A stretch of DNA of 64,000 nucleotides from Leisingera methylohalidivorans DSM 14336 (lineage in GTDB: Bacteria > Pseudomonadota > Alphaproteobacteria > Rhodobacterales > Rhodobacteraceae): the NCBI RefSeq assembly GCF_000511355.1, contig NC_023146.1, positions 40,991 to 104,990 on the forward strand. Direction: 5' to 3'. A model generated the notes under the pieces. The model worked only from the letters and a program-made list of their open reading frames with translations, was not told the DNA's origin and did no database searches. Position 1 is the stretch's first letter, and every line of letters begins with the position of its first letter. The translations under genes were made by a program, and so were the position numbers. This document shows positions 45,163-54,363 of this stretch, one piece after another.

Positions 45163-46506
45163 TCAGCCCTCCTTTTCAATCTTGGCGAGGCAGTCGCGCA
45201 GCGCTTGCCCGTATTCATACTTGGCCGGGCAGGCAAAGCCGACGAGGCCCAGGTCCTCTTCGTCCAGCTCCAGCGCACCCAGCGCCTGTGCGGTATCGGT
45301 GTCCATCACCAGCAGCGCGCGCAGCAGCTGCGTCGGCAGGTAATCCTGCGGCATCAGCTGCTCAAAGGTGCCGGTGGGCACCATCGCGCGGCGGCCGCCA
45401 TTGAGGTTGCTGGTCAGGCCGAACAGCTTGCGCGTCAGCGCCGAGCCCAGCACCGGCTGCACCGCGTATTTGCTGCCCATCGGGCGGATCCAGCCCAGCG
45501 GGATCTGCTTGCGGTCTTCCTCGATGATGGCAAGCTGGCGGGCAAAGCGGCCAAGGAATGCCAGCGGACCGGCAGCCTGGCGGCCCGACAGGATAGAGCC
45601 TGATATCACCCGCACCGGACCGTCCGAAGCAATCTCGCCACGGGTCAGCTCATCGGTGGAGGCGCCCATCACGGTACGGACCAGCCGCGGCGCGCGCGCA
45701 GCGGGCCCCGCCAGCGCAATCACGATGGAGGGATCCAGATGGCCGGTCTGCAGCAGACGGCCGATGGCGATCACATCCTGATAGGAAATCGTCCAGACCT
45801 CCTGGTCACCCTTCACCGGGTGCAGGAAGTGGATGTGGGTGCCGGCCAGACCGCTGGGATGCGGGCCGGAAAAGGCCGCCGCCTCAACCCCGGCAAGGTC
45901 CGTGCCCGGAATACTGTCGCCTGCCTTCTGGCACAGATAGGTGGCGCCCTCGGTCAGCAGGGTCAGCGCTTTCAGGCCTGCGGCAAAAGCCTCGCCCGCC
46001 TCATTGATGATCAGCGCGGCATCGGCGGCCAGCGGCTCGCTGTCCATCGCAGTCACAAAAATCGCGCCCGGCTTGGTGCCCGGCACCGGCATCTTGGAAT
46101 AGGGACGGCTCCGGAACGCGGTCCACAGGCCGGCGGCGCACAGCTTTTCGGTCAGCCCCTCGGCGGTATCGCTATTTCCGGTGGCGGAAAAATCAACACC
46201 CTTGTCTTCGGCGTCCGCAACCGCGATCACCACGCTTTCCAGCACCCGGCGCGCGCCGCGGTTGATCGCCACGACCTTGCCGGTCATGGGGGCGACCATC
46301 ATCGCGTCTTCGGCATCCTTGTGGCAGAACAGCGGAGTTCCGCGCTGGACCTCTTCGCCTTCCTGCACCAGCATCCGGGGTTTCAAGCCCAGGTAGTCGG
46401 GACCCAGAACCGCCACCGACGTGATGGCCGGGCCGGGGTGAATGACCTGCTCCGGTGCGCCTGTCACCGGCAGATCCAGCCCCTTCCTCAAGTTAAATGT
46501 CTTCAT
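45163..46506 (-). CDS. nqrA: Na+-translocating NADH:quinone reductase subunit A
   Basis: A 447-aa peripheral subunit, first gene of the operon. The N-terminus [20 protein letters not shown] and the C-terminal [15 protein letters not shown] are diagnostic. NqrA binds quinone near the membrane interface. AAGGA precedes ATG 46506. The 5' gap should contain the operon promoter. Confidence 0.95.
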   Translation of the reverse strand: MKTFNLRKGLDLPVTGAPEQVIHPGPAITSVAVLGPDYLGLKPRMLVQEGEEVQRGTPLFCHKDAEDAMMVAPMTGKVVAINRGARRVLESVVIAVADAEDKGVDFSATGNSDTAEGLTEKLCAAGLWTAFRSRPYSKMPVPGTKPGAIFVTAMDSEPLAADAALIINEAGEAFAAGLKALTLLTEGATYLCQKAGDSIPGTDLAGVEAAAFSGPHPSGLAGTHIHFLHPVKGDQEVWTISYQDVIAIGRLLQTGHLDPSIVIALAGPAARAPRLVRTVMGASTDELTRGEIASDGPVRVISGSILSGRQAAGPLAFLGRFARQLAIIEEDRKQIPLGWIRPMGSKYAVQPVLGSALTRKLFGLTSNLNGGRRAMVPTGTFEQLMPQDYLPTQLLRALLVMDTDTAQALGALELDEEDLGLVGFACPAKYEYGQALRDCLAKIEKEG

Positions 46507-46911
46507 ATTTGCGCTACGTCCTTGTGAGGCCGATTCCCGTGGCGGTTCTTATCTGTTTCCGGCGGCGGAGACAAAGAGAACGCAGGCTTGCGGTCGCTTT
46601 TGGCTCTTCACCAGCCGGGTCCGGCCCTGTTTGATCGGGCGCACTCGAATCAAATTTGCCGCCGAATGGCAAGGGCAGCGCCCCGCCTCCCGGGCAGATT
46701 CCTCCGTGATCGCAGCTTCTAAGCCAGAATACCGCGTCCGGGGGCCGCCAATGCGTCAGAAGCAGGCGCTGGAAACGGCAATCCAGGCCCCTGCCTGTGG
46801 ACAAACCGCCCCGGCAGCGCAGAGTCTGCCGGGGCGGTTCGCCGTGATGGCGCTAACGCTTGCGGCGCCCGGCGTATGATTCGCGACAGGCGTCTCTTTT
46901 TTGCGGGTGCT
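46507..46911. promoter_or_regulatory. Gap holding the nqr promoter region and a dehydratase-operon terminator
   Basis: About 400 bases without a credible gene. The part near 46507 must contain the nqrA promoter; no consensus boxes stand out. The far side holds the strong hairpin at 46804-46839. Confidence 0.5.
46804..46839 (-). terminator. 14-bp perfect hairpin downstream of the enolase-superfamily gene
   Basis: AACCGCCCCGGCAG (46804-46817) pairs perfectly with CTGCCGGGGCGGTT (46826-46839), loop of 8. On the minus strand it lies ~70 bases after the dehydratase stop and ends in GGTTTG. Confidence 0.65.
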
Positions 46912-48036
46912 TTACGCCTCCCAGACTGCCTGCGGCGCGCCCATCAGGCCGCGGTCGACAGTGATGCCCAGGCCCGGCGCATCCGGCACCAGCACCCCGC
47001 CGTCCTGCACGGGCGCGTCGAACGCGGCCGTTTCCAGCGTCACCATATCGCGGCAGTCCAGAATGCAGCGCAAGAACCGTTCCGGCACCGTCGCGCCCAG
47101 ATGGGCAATGGCGGAAAACGCGATGGCGGAGCCGACCGTATCCTGCACGCTGACTGTCGCGCCCGCGGCCAGGCACATGTCCCGGTGCCGCCGCCCATGG
47201 GTCAGCCCGCCCGCCTTGGAGATCTTGAGGCCGATACCGTCAGCCACATCCTCGGCCAGCATCAGGGCCACGTCCTCATCCTGCTGCACCAGCTCATCCA
47301 GAATGATCGGCACCGTGCAGCGCTTGCGCAGCGACATCGTCTCGCGCCAGGTCTTGCAGGGCGCCTCCAGCACAAAGTCCAGACCATCCGGCAGCATCCG
47401 CAGCATCCGCAGCGCGGCCTCAACCGTCAGCCCGCCATTGGCATCGGCCAGAAAGAACTCGCCCGGCTGCCGGTCAGCCAAGGACTCGCGGATGCGCGCG
47501 GCGTCCAGTGCCGGCCCGCCTTCGCTGTCTAGGGCGCCGATTTTCACCGAATGGCCCAGATAGCCCATCTCGCGGTGCTGCGCGACGCGGGCGCGCATGT
47601 CCTCAGGGGATCCGGCATAGATCGAAGAGATCACCGGCAGGCGCTTGCCGGTTGATCCGCCCAGCAGCTCGCAGACCGGCAGGTTCACTGATTTCCCGAA
47701 CAGATCCCAGCAGGCCAGATCAATTGCAGATTTCGCGTGGTTGTGGCCCACCAGCGCCTCGTCCATCGTGTCATTGATCCGGTCCATCTGCCGCGGGTCG
47801 CGTCCCAGCAGATAGGGCGCAATCTCGGCAATCCCGGCCCGCACGCCCAAGGCATGTGCGGCGATATAGGTGGCGCCGAACGGCGTGCTCTCTCCCCAGC
47901 CCTCCAGCCCGGTGTCGGTCTCGATCCGCACAAAGGACGCATCAAAGCTGCGGTACTCGCGCCCGCCCGACAGCATATAGACGCCGCCGGAATAGGGCAG
48001 GTCCAGCTGATAAAGCTCGATCTTCTTGATCTTCAC
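46912..48036 (-). CDS. Enolase-superfamily enzyme resembling cis-3-hydroxy-L-proline dehydratase
   Basis: A 374-aa mandelate-racemase/muconate-lactonising protein. The segments YSGGVYMLSGGREYRSFDAS, GWGESTPFGATYIAAHALG, GHSVKIGA (catalytic Lys region), FFLADANGGLTVE (metal Asp), ILDELVQ and VSVQDTVGSAIAFSA match my memory of the characterised Labrenzia cis-3-hydroxy-L-proline dehydratase closely. The reaction would convert cis-3-hydroxy-L-proline to a pyrroline carboxylate. It overlaps the upstream MDR oxidoreductase gene by four bases. Substrate assignment needs comparison of the active-site residues. Confidence 0.8.
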   Translation of the reverse strand: MKIKKIELYQLDLPYSGGVYMLSGGREYRSFDASFVRIETDTGLEGWGESTPFGATYIAAHALGVRAGIAEIAPYLLGRDPRQMDRINDTMDEALVGHNHAKSAIDLACWDLFGKSVNLPVCELLGGSTGKRLPVISSIYAGSPEDMRARVAQHREMGYLGHSVKIGALDSEGGPALDAARIRESLADRQPGEFFLADANGGLTVEAALRMLRMLPDGLDFVLEAPCKTWRETMSLRKRCTVPIILDELVQQDEDVALMLAEDVADGIGLKISKAGGLTHGRRHRDMCLAAGATVSVQDTVGSAIAFSAIAHLGATVPERFLRCILDCRDMVTLETAAFDAPVQDGGVLVPDAPGLGITVDRGLMGAPQAVWEA

Positions 48037-49127
48037 GCAGCGACCTCCGGGATCATCAGCACCAGCTTGCCGGTGTGTTTCTTGCTCAGGAAGTCTTCCT
48101 GCGCGGCGGCAATTCCGGACAGCGGATAGGTCTTGGCCACCAGCGGCCGGATTTCACCGGCCTCGATGTAGGAAATCAGATTGGCAAAAACCTCATCCTC
48201 CTGAAAGGTGCAGCCCATCAGCGTCAGGTCCTTCAGATACAGCGTGCGCACGTCGATCTCGCTGATCGGACCGGCGATGGCGCCAGCGGTGGCATAGCGC
48301 CCGCCGCGCCGTAAAACATCCATAAAAGCCGGCCACTGTTCCCCGGCAACCAGATCGATCACCACGTCGATGCTGCCCTCGCCCAGTTCCGCGCGCAGAT
48401 CGGCGTTGCGGTCCACCACCCGGTCGGCGCCAAGCGCCAGCACCTCATCCGCCTTGGCAGCAGAGGACAGCGCTATAACAGCCGCGCCCCGGCGCTTGGC
48501 CAGCTGCACGGCGGCAGAACCCACCCCGCCGGAGGCCCCGGAGATCAGCACCGTCTCGGTGCCCAGCCCCGCCCGGTGCAGCATGTTCTCAGCCGTCGAA
48601 TAGGCACAAGGGATCGAGGCAAGTTCCGCGTCGGACCAGTCGCAGTTCACCGCATGGGTTTCGCCTGCGGGCGCCACTGCAAACTGGGCAAACCCCCCGT
48701 CGCATTCGCTGCCGAAGGTCCAGCACTCATAGGGCCGGTAGCCCACATAGGTCCGCAGCATATTGCGCACCAGCACCCGTTCGCCGATGCGGGCGGCGTC
48801 AACCCCCTCCCCCACCGCCGCGATGTATCCGCAGGCGTCAGCGCCCTGGATACGGGGAAACTCCAGCGGCTTGCCCGACCAGCTGGCGTCGTCGTCGTTG
48901 ACGCTGTCAAACCCGGTGGCGCCGCCGGCGTTGGTATCGGCCTCGACCGCCTTGGAATACCAGCCGATACGGGTGTTGATATCGGTGTTGTTGATACCCG
49001 CCGCCGCGACGCGGATCAGCACCTCGCCGGGCTTGGGCTGCGGCACCGGCACATCGGTGCGGTAGTCCAGTTTTTCGATACCGCCGTGGCCGGTCAGCAG
49101 AACCGCTGCCATTGTGCTGGGGATCAT
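48033..49127 (-). CDS. MDR-family alcohol dehydrogenase/quinone-oxidoreductase-like protein
   Basis: A 364-aa medium-chain dehydrogenase/reductase. GroES-like N-terminal part (PGEVLIRVAAAGINNTDINT, then GADACGYIAAVGEGVDAARI) and Rossmann part with ISGASGGVGSAAVQLAKRRG. The zinc-ligand pattern of classical alcohol dehydrogenases is not present, pointing to a Zn-free quinone-oxidoreductase-like member. Expected to work with the overlapping dehydratase gene; substrate unknown. Confidence 0.82.
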   Translation of the reverse strand: MIPSTMAAVLLTGHGGIEKLDYRTDVPVPQPKPGEVLIRVAAAGINNTDINTRIGWYSKAVEADTNAGGATGFDSVNDDDASWSGKPLEFPRIQGADACGYIAAVGEGVDAARIGERVLVRNMLRTYVGYRPYECWTFGSECDGGFAQFAVAPAGETHAVNCDWSDAELASIPCAYSTAENMLHRAGLGTETVLISGASGGVGSAAVQLAKRRGAAVIALSSAAKADEVLALGADRVVDRNADLRAELGEGSIDVVIDLVAGEQWPAFMDVLRRGGRYATAGAIAGPISEIDVRTLYLKDLTLMGCTFQEDEVFANLISYIEAGEIRPLVAKTYPLSGIAAAQEDFLSKKHTGKLVLMIPEVAA

Positions 49128-49154
49128 GCCCTGCCCTTCCCTTGATATATTTGA

Positions 49155-49180
49155 TTGGCCGGCCCTCCCCTGCCGGCCAA
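49155..49180. terminator. 9-bp perfect hairpin between the 79-aa gene and the MDR gene
   Basis: TTGGCCGGC (49155-49163) and GCCGGCCAA (49172-49180). With AAAA/TTTG flanks weak, it may be an internal operon terminator or processing hairpin. Confidence 0.45.
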
Positions 49181-49188
49181 AACAGACC

Positions 49189-49208
49189 GCTGTCCCCGCG
49201 GGGACAGC
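49189..49208. repeat. 20-bp perfect palindrome
   Basis: GCTGTCCCCGCGGGGACAGC, a spacer-less palindrome 15 bases after the stop side of the 79-aa gene and next to another hairpin. It could be an operator or part of a composite terminator. Confidence 0.5.
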
Positions 49209-49223
49209 CGCCTGAAACTGGTG

Positions 49224-49463
49224 TCAAAGCGCCAGCGGATGCGCCCGGTCCTGCGCCGCCAGCCGCCGGTTCAGCTCCCTGGCCTCCGGCAGCCCGGCCT
49301 CCAGCGCAAAGACAAAGGCGTGGGTCAGGTAGAAGCAGGCGGCATTGATATCACCCGCTGCCTCGGCCCTGTCGCCGGCCAGCGTGTAAAGCCGGACCAG
49401 CGCCGCGCTGTCCTTGTCCCCATGCGCTTTCAGCAGCGCCTGGTCGAGTTCTGCACGCTCCAT
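49224..49463 (-). CDS. Small helical protein of unknown function, coupled to aldehyde dehydrogenase
   Basis: A 79-aa, largely alpha-helical protein (ELDQALLKAHGDKDSAALVR, YTLAGDRAEAAGDINAACFY) with the look of a short TPR-like unit. Its ATG lies right after the upstream aldehyde dehydrogenase stop (three-base gap), indicating translational coupling. I recognise no named family. Confidence 0.6.
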   Translation of the reverse strand: MERAELDQALLKAHGDKDSAALVRLYTLAGDRAEAAGDINAACFYLTHAFVFALEAGLPEARELNRRLAAQDRAHPLAL

Positions 49464-49466
49464 CCG

Positions 49467-50918
49467 TCAGCCCTTCAGCGAGATCGCGATGTTCTTGGTG
49501 CGCACATAGTTGTAAAGCGCCTCCAGCCCTTTTTCGCGGCCAAAACCCGACTTGCCGACGCCGCCGAACGGGGTCGAGATGCCGCCGGCGAACCATTCGT
49601 TCACAAACACCTGCCCGGCACGCAGGCGGTTCGCCCCACGATGCGCCCGCGCCAGATCACGGGTGAACACACCGGCCACCAGCCCGAAGTCGGTGCCGTT
49701 GGCCATGGCAATCGCCTCGGCTTCGGTGTCGAAGGGCGTGAAGCAGGTGACGGGGCCGAAGATCTCCTCCTGCGCGACACGGGACGCGGGATCCACATCC
49801 GCAAGGATGGTCGGCGCCATAAAGTAGCCCTCCCGCTCCAGCCGGGCGCCGCCCGACGCTGCGCGGGCGCCGCTTTGACGGGCCGTGGCGACCAGGGTTT
49901 CGATGCCATCCAGCTGACGCGCCGAGATCACCGGGGTGAGGCCGGGATTGTCCAGACCGTGGCCGACGCTGAGACCGTTTGCCAGAGCCGCCGCGCGCTC
50001 AACCGCTTCCGCGTAGATCGAGCGGTGCACCAGCACCCGCGACATGGCGGAGCAGACCTGGCCGGCGTTGTAGAAGATGCCGCTTTGCAGGGAGGACATC
50101 AGCGTGTCGAGATTGGCGTCCTCAAACGCCACCGCAGCGGATTTGCCGCCCAGCTCCATCAGCGCCGGAGTTACCGGGCTGGCCGCCGCGCGCAGGATCG
50201 CCTGGCCGGTCGGCACCGAGCCGGTGAAGACGATCTGATCCACCGCCGCGCTTTGCACCAGCCGCGCGCCGAGGTCAGCGCCGATGCCGTTCAGGATCGA
50301 GACTGTCCCCGCAGGGACATCGGCGCGTTCCAGCGCGACGCCCAGCATCGCCAGCGCCATCGGGTCCAGCTCCGGCGATTTGATGATCACCGAATTGCCC
50401 GCCGCCATCGCAGGCGCCAAGGAGCGCGCGGCAATCGACACCGGGAAGTTCCACGGCACGATCTGGGCGGAAACGCCGTAGGGTTCATAGACCGTAAAAT
50501 CAGCGTAATCGGGGCCGAGCGGAATCGACTTGCCTTCGATCTTGTCGGCCATGCCGCCGTAGTATTCGAAATACTGCGCGGCTTCCTCGAATTCGTCATG
50601 CGCGGCGCTGAGGCTCTTGCCGCTTTCGCGGCACAGAAGCTCTGCGCCCTCATTCGCGATGCCGCGGATCTCGGCCGCGATGCGCTGCATCAGCTGGCCG
50701 CGTCTGGACGGCTGCATCGCAGCCAGATCGCCGCGTTCGAAACTGGCGCGAGCTGCCTCCAGCGCGCGGGCCAGGGTGTCCTCGCCCGCCAGCGCGCAAT
50801 CCGCCACAGGGCTGCCATTGCCAGGATCCTCGACCGCGATGCGTTTGCCGCCGTCGCCTTCGGCCCAGGCGCCGGCCAGGAAATTCCTGGCCAGCCCGTC
50901 GTTCAGAAAAGACGTCAT
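49467..50918 (-). CDS. Aldehyde dehydrogenase (betaine-aldehyde-type)
   Basis: A 483-aa ALDH with IVPWNFPVSIAARSLAPAMA, general base in LMELGGKSAAV and nucleophile Cys in NAGQVCSAMSRVLVH. It overlaps the Rieske oxygenase gene by four bases, so an aldehyde released by oxygenolytic cleavage of a quaternary or secondary amine is the likely substrate. Confidence 0.88.
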   Translation of the reverse strand: MTSFLNDGLARNFLAGAWAEGDGGKRIAVEDPGNGSPVADCALAGEDTLARALEAARASFERGDLAAMQPSRRGQLMQRIAAEIRGIANEGAELLCRESGKSLSAAHDEFEEAAQYFEYYGGMADKIEGKSIPLGPDYADFTVYEPYGVSAQIVPWNFPVSIAARSLAPAMAAGNSVIIKSPELDPMALAMLGVALERADVPAGTVSILNGIGADLGARLVQSAAVDQIVFTGSVPTGQAILRAAASPVTPALMELGGKSAAVAFEDANLDTLMSSLQSGIFYNAGQVCSAMSRVLVHRSIYAEAVERAAALANGLSVGHGLDNPGLTPVISARQLDGIETLVATARQSGARAASGGARLEREGYFMAPTILADVDPASRVAQEEIFGPVTCFTPFDTEAEAIAMANGTDFGLVAGVFTRDLARAHRGANRLRAGQVFVNEWFAGGISTPFGGVGKSGFGREKGLEALYNYVRTKNIAISLKG

Positions 50919-52069
50919 GCCGCGCGGCCCTTGGCCACCTGACCGGCAACCCAGGCGTGGAAGTTATGGGTCGGCCCGTCCATCGCAGGTGAGAAACGCC
51001 CGCCGTCGAACAGTTCGCCATGGCGGCCCTTCTGCATGCCCTCAACGACAAAGATGTCTTCTTCGAACACGGTCTTCCACAGCTTGGCGTTCTCGTCGCG
51101 CAGCTGTTCCAGCTCTGGCGTGTCCTCGCTGGACTTGGCGTAGTAGAGCTCAATATGCTCGACGGTGCTTTCGGTGCTGACCGGCTCCAGAATGATCGCA
51201 AAGGCGTGGTCGCGCTGCACCCCCAGCAGCACGTTGGGATAGACGGCAATATATTCGCCGCCCTCGTCCCATTTGCTGCTGAGGCCTTCGAAATCCGGGA
51301 ACAGCTTGCCGTCTTCGCCCTTCAACTGGCGATAGACCAGGGTGCCCTGGCCGGAATAATGCCCCGGCACCTCAATGTTGTAGTGGTCTTCCAGCCGCGA
51401 ATAGCTGTTCAGCCCGGGATGCACCCACGGCAGGTGATAGCTTTCGCAGTAGTTCTCAACCGCCAGCTTCCAGTTGGTTTTGACTTCCAGCTGAAAACCG
51501 GAGCTTTCGCCGCCGTGATGCACCGGCTGCTCGAATTCCTTCCAGCGTTCCAGCAGGCCTGCATGGGCCTCCTCGAACTCCGGCGCGGTGCCGTCGACAT
51601 TCACAAAGATCACGTCGCGCCAGACGTAGGAACGGATCCGCACCAGGCCCAGCTCGTCCAGCTTGATGTCTTCATGCTTGTTGTTGCCGGGGCCGCCGAC
51701 ATGCGGGGTGGAGACCAGACGGCCGTTCAAGCCATAGCACCAGCTGTGGTAGGGGCAGCGGATAGCGCCGCGGATCTTGCCGGGTTTTTCGACCAGGATC
51801 ATGCCGCGGTGGCGGCAGGTGTTCTGAAACACACCGACGGCGCCGTCGGTGTCGCGCACGATCAGCAGCGGCATGCCCAGAAAATCAACCGGCTTGGCAT
51901 AGCCCGGCTCGGGCACATCCTTGCCAAAGCCGATGCCGGACCAGTTGGCAAACAGCACCGAACGCTTTTCTTCGGCAAAAACAGCGGGGTCGATGTAATG
52001 GGCATTCGGCAGGCCGTTGGCCACATTGACCGGAGCCATCACCGGGGCAAGCGTGTCATGCTTGTTCAT
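50915..52069 (-). CDS. Rieske non-haem iron oxygenase alpha subunit (quaternary-amine type)
   Basis: A 384-aa aromatic-ring-hydroxylating-type oxygenase. The Rieske [2Fe-2S] ligands are Cys85, His87 (CRHRG) and Cys105, His108 (CPYHSW). The mononuclear iron region is ENYCESYHLPWVHPG. Its size and the WSGIGFGKDVPEPG start fit the choline/carnitine/stachydrine-demethylase group. ATG 52069 is chosen because AGGAGAG lies just upstream; the frame opens to 52159 without homology. No ferredoxin-reductase gene adjoins it, so electrons must come from elsewhere. Confidence 0.87.
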   Translation of the reverse strand: MNKHDTLAPVMAPVNVANGLPNAHYIDPAVFAEEKRSVLFANWSGIGFGKDVPEPGYAKPVDFLGMPLLIVRDTDGAVGVFQNTCRHRGMILVEKPGKIRGAIRCPYHSWCYGLNGRLVSTPHVGGPGNNKHEDIKLDELGLVRIRSYVWRDVIFVNVDGTAPEFEEAHAGLLERWKEFEQPVHHGGESSGFQLEVKTNWKLAVENYCESYHLPWVHPGLNSYSRLEDHYNIEVPGHYSGQGTLVYRQLKGEDGKLFPDFEGLSSKWDEGGEYIAVYPNVLLGVQRDHAFAIILEPVSTESTVEHIELYYAKSSEDTPELEQLRDENAKLWKTVFEEDIFVVEGMQKGRHGELFDGGRFSPAMDGPTHNFHAWVAGQVAKGRAA

Positions 52070-52164
52070 CTGGGTCTCTCCTAACCTGAGAAAAGATGTG
52101 CGCGTTGTGCGCCATTGAAGGCAGAGAGGGGTTTCATTCAATATCAGGAATTTTCGCACTGGCC

Positions 52165-53079
52165 TTAGCTGGATTCACCCAAACCTCGACTGACCTCGTC
52201 AATCACCCAATTGCGAAGCAAACGGGCGGATTCCGACAGATCTGGGTCCGGCCTGCCCACCAGATGAAAGCCGTGAGGCGCGGCCAGCACATGCGGTCCG
52301 ATCGGCACCAGCTGGCCCGTGACCAGCAGCGGGTTCAGCAGCCGCTGCCACCCCAGCGCCAGCCCGGTTCCGTCCTGTGCGGCCTGCAGGGCAACGGAAT
52401 AGTTATTGACCCGCACGCCCGGCGCGATGGGGCCGTCATAGCCCAGCTGCTGGAACCAATCGGCCCAGGTGGTCCAGCTTTTGTCATCGGATTCCAGGTG
52501 CAGCAGACGCTGCCGGGCCAGGTCCTCCAGCGGGACGCCGGTGAGTTTTGCCGCCAGTTCCGCATTGCCGACCGGCACCAGATGGTCGCGGTACAGCTCG
52601 GTCTGCTGCAGCCTTGTGTCGCGCTCGCGCCCGTAACGGATATAGAAATCCACGTCAGGCATGCTGCGCAAGGGCCGGTCGTTGACGATCTGATTGACGT
52701 TCACATCCGGGTGCTGCCGCCAGAACCGCACCACCGAGGGCGACAGCCACAGCGAGGCCACGGCGGAGGTGGAGCCGATGGTCACGGTGTCGCCGGTATG
52801 GCGGTCGCGGATGGTTTTCAGGCTCAGCGATATTTTCGAGAAGGACGTCGCCAGCGTGTCAAACAGCGCCTCGCCTTCCCCGGTCAGCTCCACCCCGCGG
52901 TGCTTGCGCTGAAACAGCGGCACCTGCAGTTCCGCCTCCAAGGCCTTCACCTGATGGCTGACGGCGCCGGGGGTGACGGACAGCTCCTGCGCGGCGTTCT
53001 TGAAACTCAGATGCCGGGCGGCGGCCTCAAATGCGGCCAGGGTGGTCAGCGGCGGCAGGCTGTAATGGCGGCGGGACAT
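52165..53079 (-). CDS. LysR-family (GcvA-like) regulator
   Basis: A 304-aa LysR protein starting MSRRHYSLPPLTTLAAFEAA, with helix-turn-helix AAQELSVTPGAVSHQVKALE and a full effector domain. It lies ~95 bases upstream of the Rieske oxygenase operon on the same strand and between that operon and an AraC-type regulator gene, so it probably controls the oxygenase genes. Confidence 0.86.
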   Translation of the reverse strand: MSRRHYSLPPLTTLAAFEAAARHLSFKNAAQELSVTPGAVSHQVKALEAELQVPLFQRKHRGVELTGEGEALFDTLATSFSKISLSLKTIRDRHTGDTVTIGSTSAVASLWLSPSVVRFWRQHPDVNVNQIVNDRPLRSMPDVDFYIRYGRERDTRLQQTELYRDHLVPVGNAELAAKLTGVPLEDLARQRLLHLESDDKSWTTWADWFQQLGYDGPIAPGVRVNNYSVALQAAQDGTGLALGWQRLLNPLLVTGQLVPIGPHVLAAPHGFHLVGRPDPDLSESARLLRNWVIDEVSRGLGESS

Positions 53080-53188
53080 CTGCGGCTCCTGGCATCTGGC
53101 TCGGGTGAACGGTCTTCATTTCAATATGGGCAATGCGGCTTTGAAGGCCAGCCCGGAATTCGCGCAGGCGGGCCGTGTTCCGGCGCCC

Positions 53189-54139
53189 CTAATCAATCCG
53201 GCCGCGCTGCAGCATCGGGGTCACGTTAAAGGCCGCCTTATACACCCGCGAGAAATGCCCCGGGCTGTCGAAACCGCAGGACAGCGCCACGTCGGTCACC
53301 GAGGACTCGGTCTGGATCAGCAGGTTGCGGGCGCGCTCCAGCCGCATTTCCATCGAATATTTCTTGGGCGAGGTGTTGAGATACTTGCCGAACAGCCGTT
53401 CCAGCTGGCGGGTGGAGATGCCGATATCCTCGGCAATCAGCGCCGGCGAGATGGGATCGCTGACATGATCGTGCATCATCTGGATCGCCCGCGCCAGATG
53501 CCGGTTGCGCATGCCGTTGCGCGATTGCAGCGAAACCTTCTGCTCGGCGGTGGCATTGCGCACCGCGTTGTAAACCATCTGGTCCGCCACAGCGACCGCC
53601 AGATCATAGCCGTGATCGCGTTCGATCAGATGCAGCATCAGATCCGCAGTGGCGGTGCCGCCCGAGGCGGTCATGTGCTTTTCATCGGCCACAAAGACGC
53701 TGCGCACCAGGTTCACCTCGGGAAAACCCTCCATGAAACTGTCGTGGTATTCCCAGTGGATCGCCGCCTGCATGCCCTTGAGAAACCCGGCCTCGGCCAG
53801 CACCCAGGCGCCGGAACACAAGGCCCCGATCCGCGTGCCCCGCGCCCGTTCGCGGCGCAGCGCCGCCAGCAGCGGTTTGGACACATGGTTGCGCATGTGG
53901 ATGCCCGACAGGGCAAACAGCTGCTGGCATTTCGGGATCGCATCGAACCCGTAATGCACCAGCGTCACCGAGCCGTTGGAACAGGTCGCGGTCGCGCCGT
54001 TCTCCGAGCCGAACGACCAGTCATACAAGGTCCGGCCGCTGACCAGATTGGCGATGCGCAGGGGCTCCACCGCGCAGGAAAAGGCGAGATGCGAGAACTC
54101 CTCGACCAGAAGAAAGGCAAAATGCTGGATTTTGGACAT
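53189..54139 (-). CDS. GlxA-family AraC-type regulator (DJ-1/PfpI-like sensor + AraC HTH)
   Basis: A 316-aa protein: amidotransferase-like sensor domain (FAFLLVEEFSHLAFSCAVEP, then LCSGAWVLAEAGFL with the nucleophile-elbow Cys) and C-terminal AraC double helix-turn-helix (IAEDIGISTRQLERLFGKYL, SCGFDSPGHFSRVYKAAF). ATG 54139 is chosen because homology begins at MSKIQHFAF; the open frame extends to 54268. This architecture is shared by GbdR, SouR and CdhR, regulators of glycine betaine, sarcosine and carnitine catabolism, which fits the neighbours. Confidence 0.87.
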   Translation of the reverse strand: MSKIQHFAFLLVEEFSHLAFSCAVEPLRIANLVSGRTLYDWSFGSENGATATCSNGSVTLVHYGFDAIPKCQQLFALSGIHMRNHVSKPLLAALRRERARGTRIGALCSGAWVLAEAGFLKGMQAAIHWEYHDSFMEGFPEVNLVRSVFVADEKHMTASGGTATADLMLHLIERDHGYDLAVAVADQMVYNAVRNATAEQKVSLQSRNGMRNRHLARAIQMMHDHVSDPISPALIAEDIGISTRQLERLFGKYLNTSPKKYSMEMRLERARNLLIQTESSVTDVALSCGFDSPGHFSRVYKAAFNVTPMLQRGRID

Positions 54140-54282
54140 GGTGCGGCCGCCTGACAAGAAACCCGCGGGACCGCCTTGCGGCGCGCAGCCCTGCGGTCCG
54201 GGCAGGCTAATCCCCCTGCCCCCTTTGCCGCAAGCCGCTGCACCGTGCAAAACGCCCGCAATTTGCACACATCACATTTTTT

Positions 54283-54313
54283 CTGTGTACACAATATGTA
54301 TTTTGTGACACAG
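54283..54313. promoter_or_regulatory. Palindromes in the GlxA/GntR divergent gap
   Basis: A perfect TGTGTACACA at 54284-54293 sits inside a longer CTGTGT...ACACAG pair (54283-54288 with 54308-54313). It lies 50-80 bases upstream of the GntR gene and is a candidate FadR-type operator. Confidence 0.4.
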
Positions 54314-54363
54314 AGGCTGCGAACCGAAGAATCCCACCCGCATCAGCGGCAGGAGAAAGCCCC

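Noticed and set aside
46514..46804. Possible 96-aa gene between nqrA and the dehydratase
   Set aside because: No ribosome site, random-looking composition, and overlaps the likely nqr promoter region.
49155..50942. 595-codon open frame on the plus strand
   Set aside because: Antisense to the aldehyde dehydrogenase and 79-aa genes; sequence is a His/Arg/Gln-rich GC artefact with no family features.
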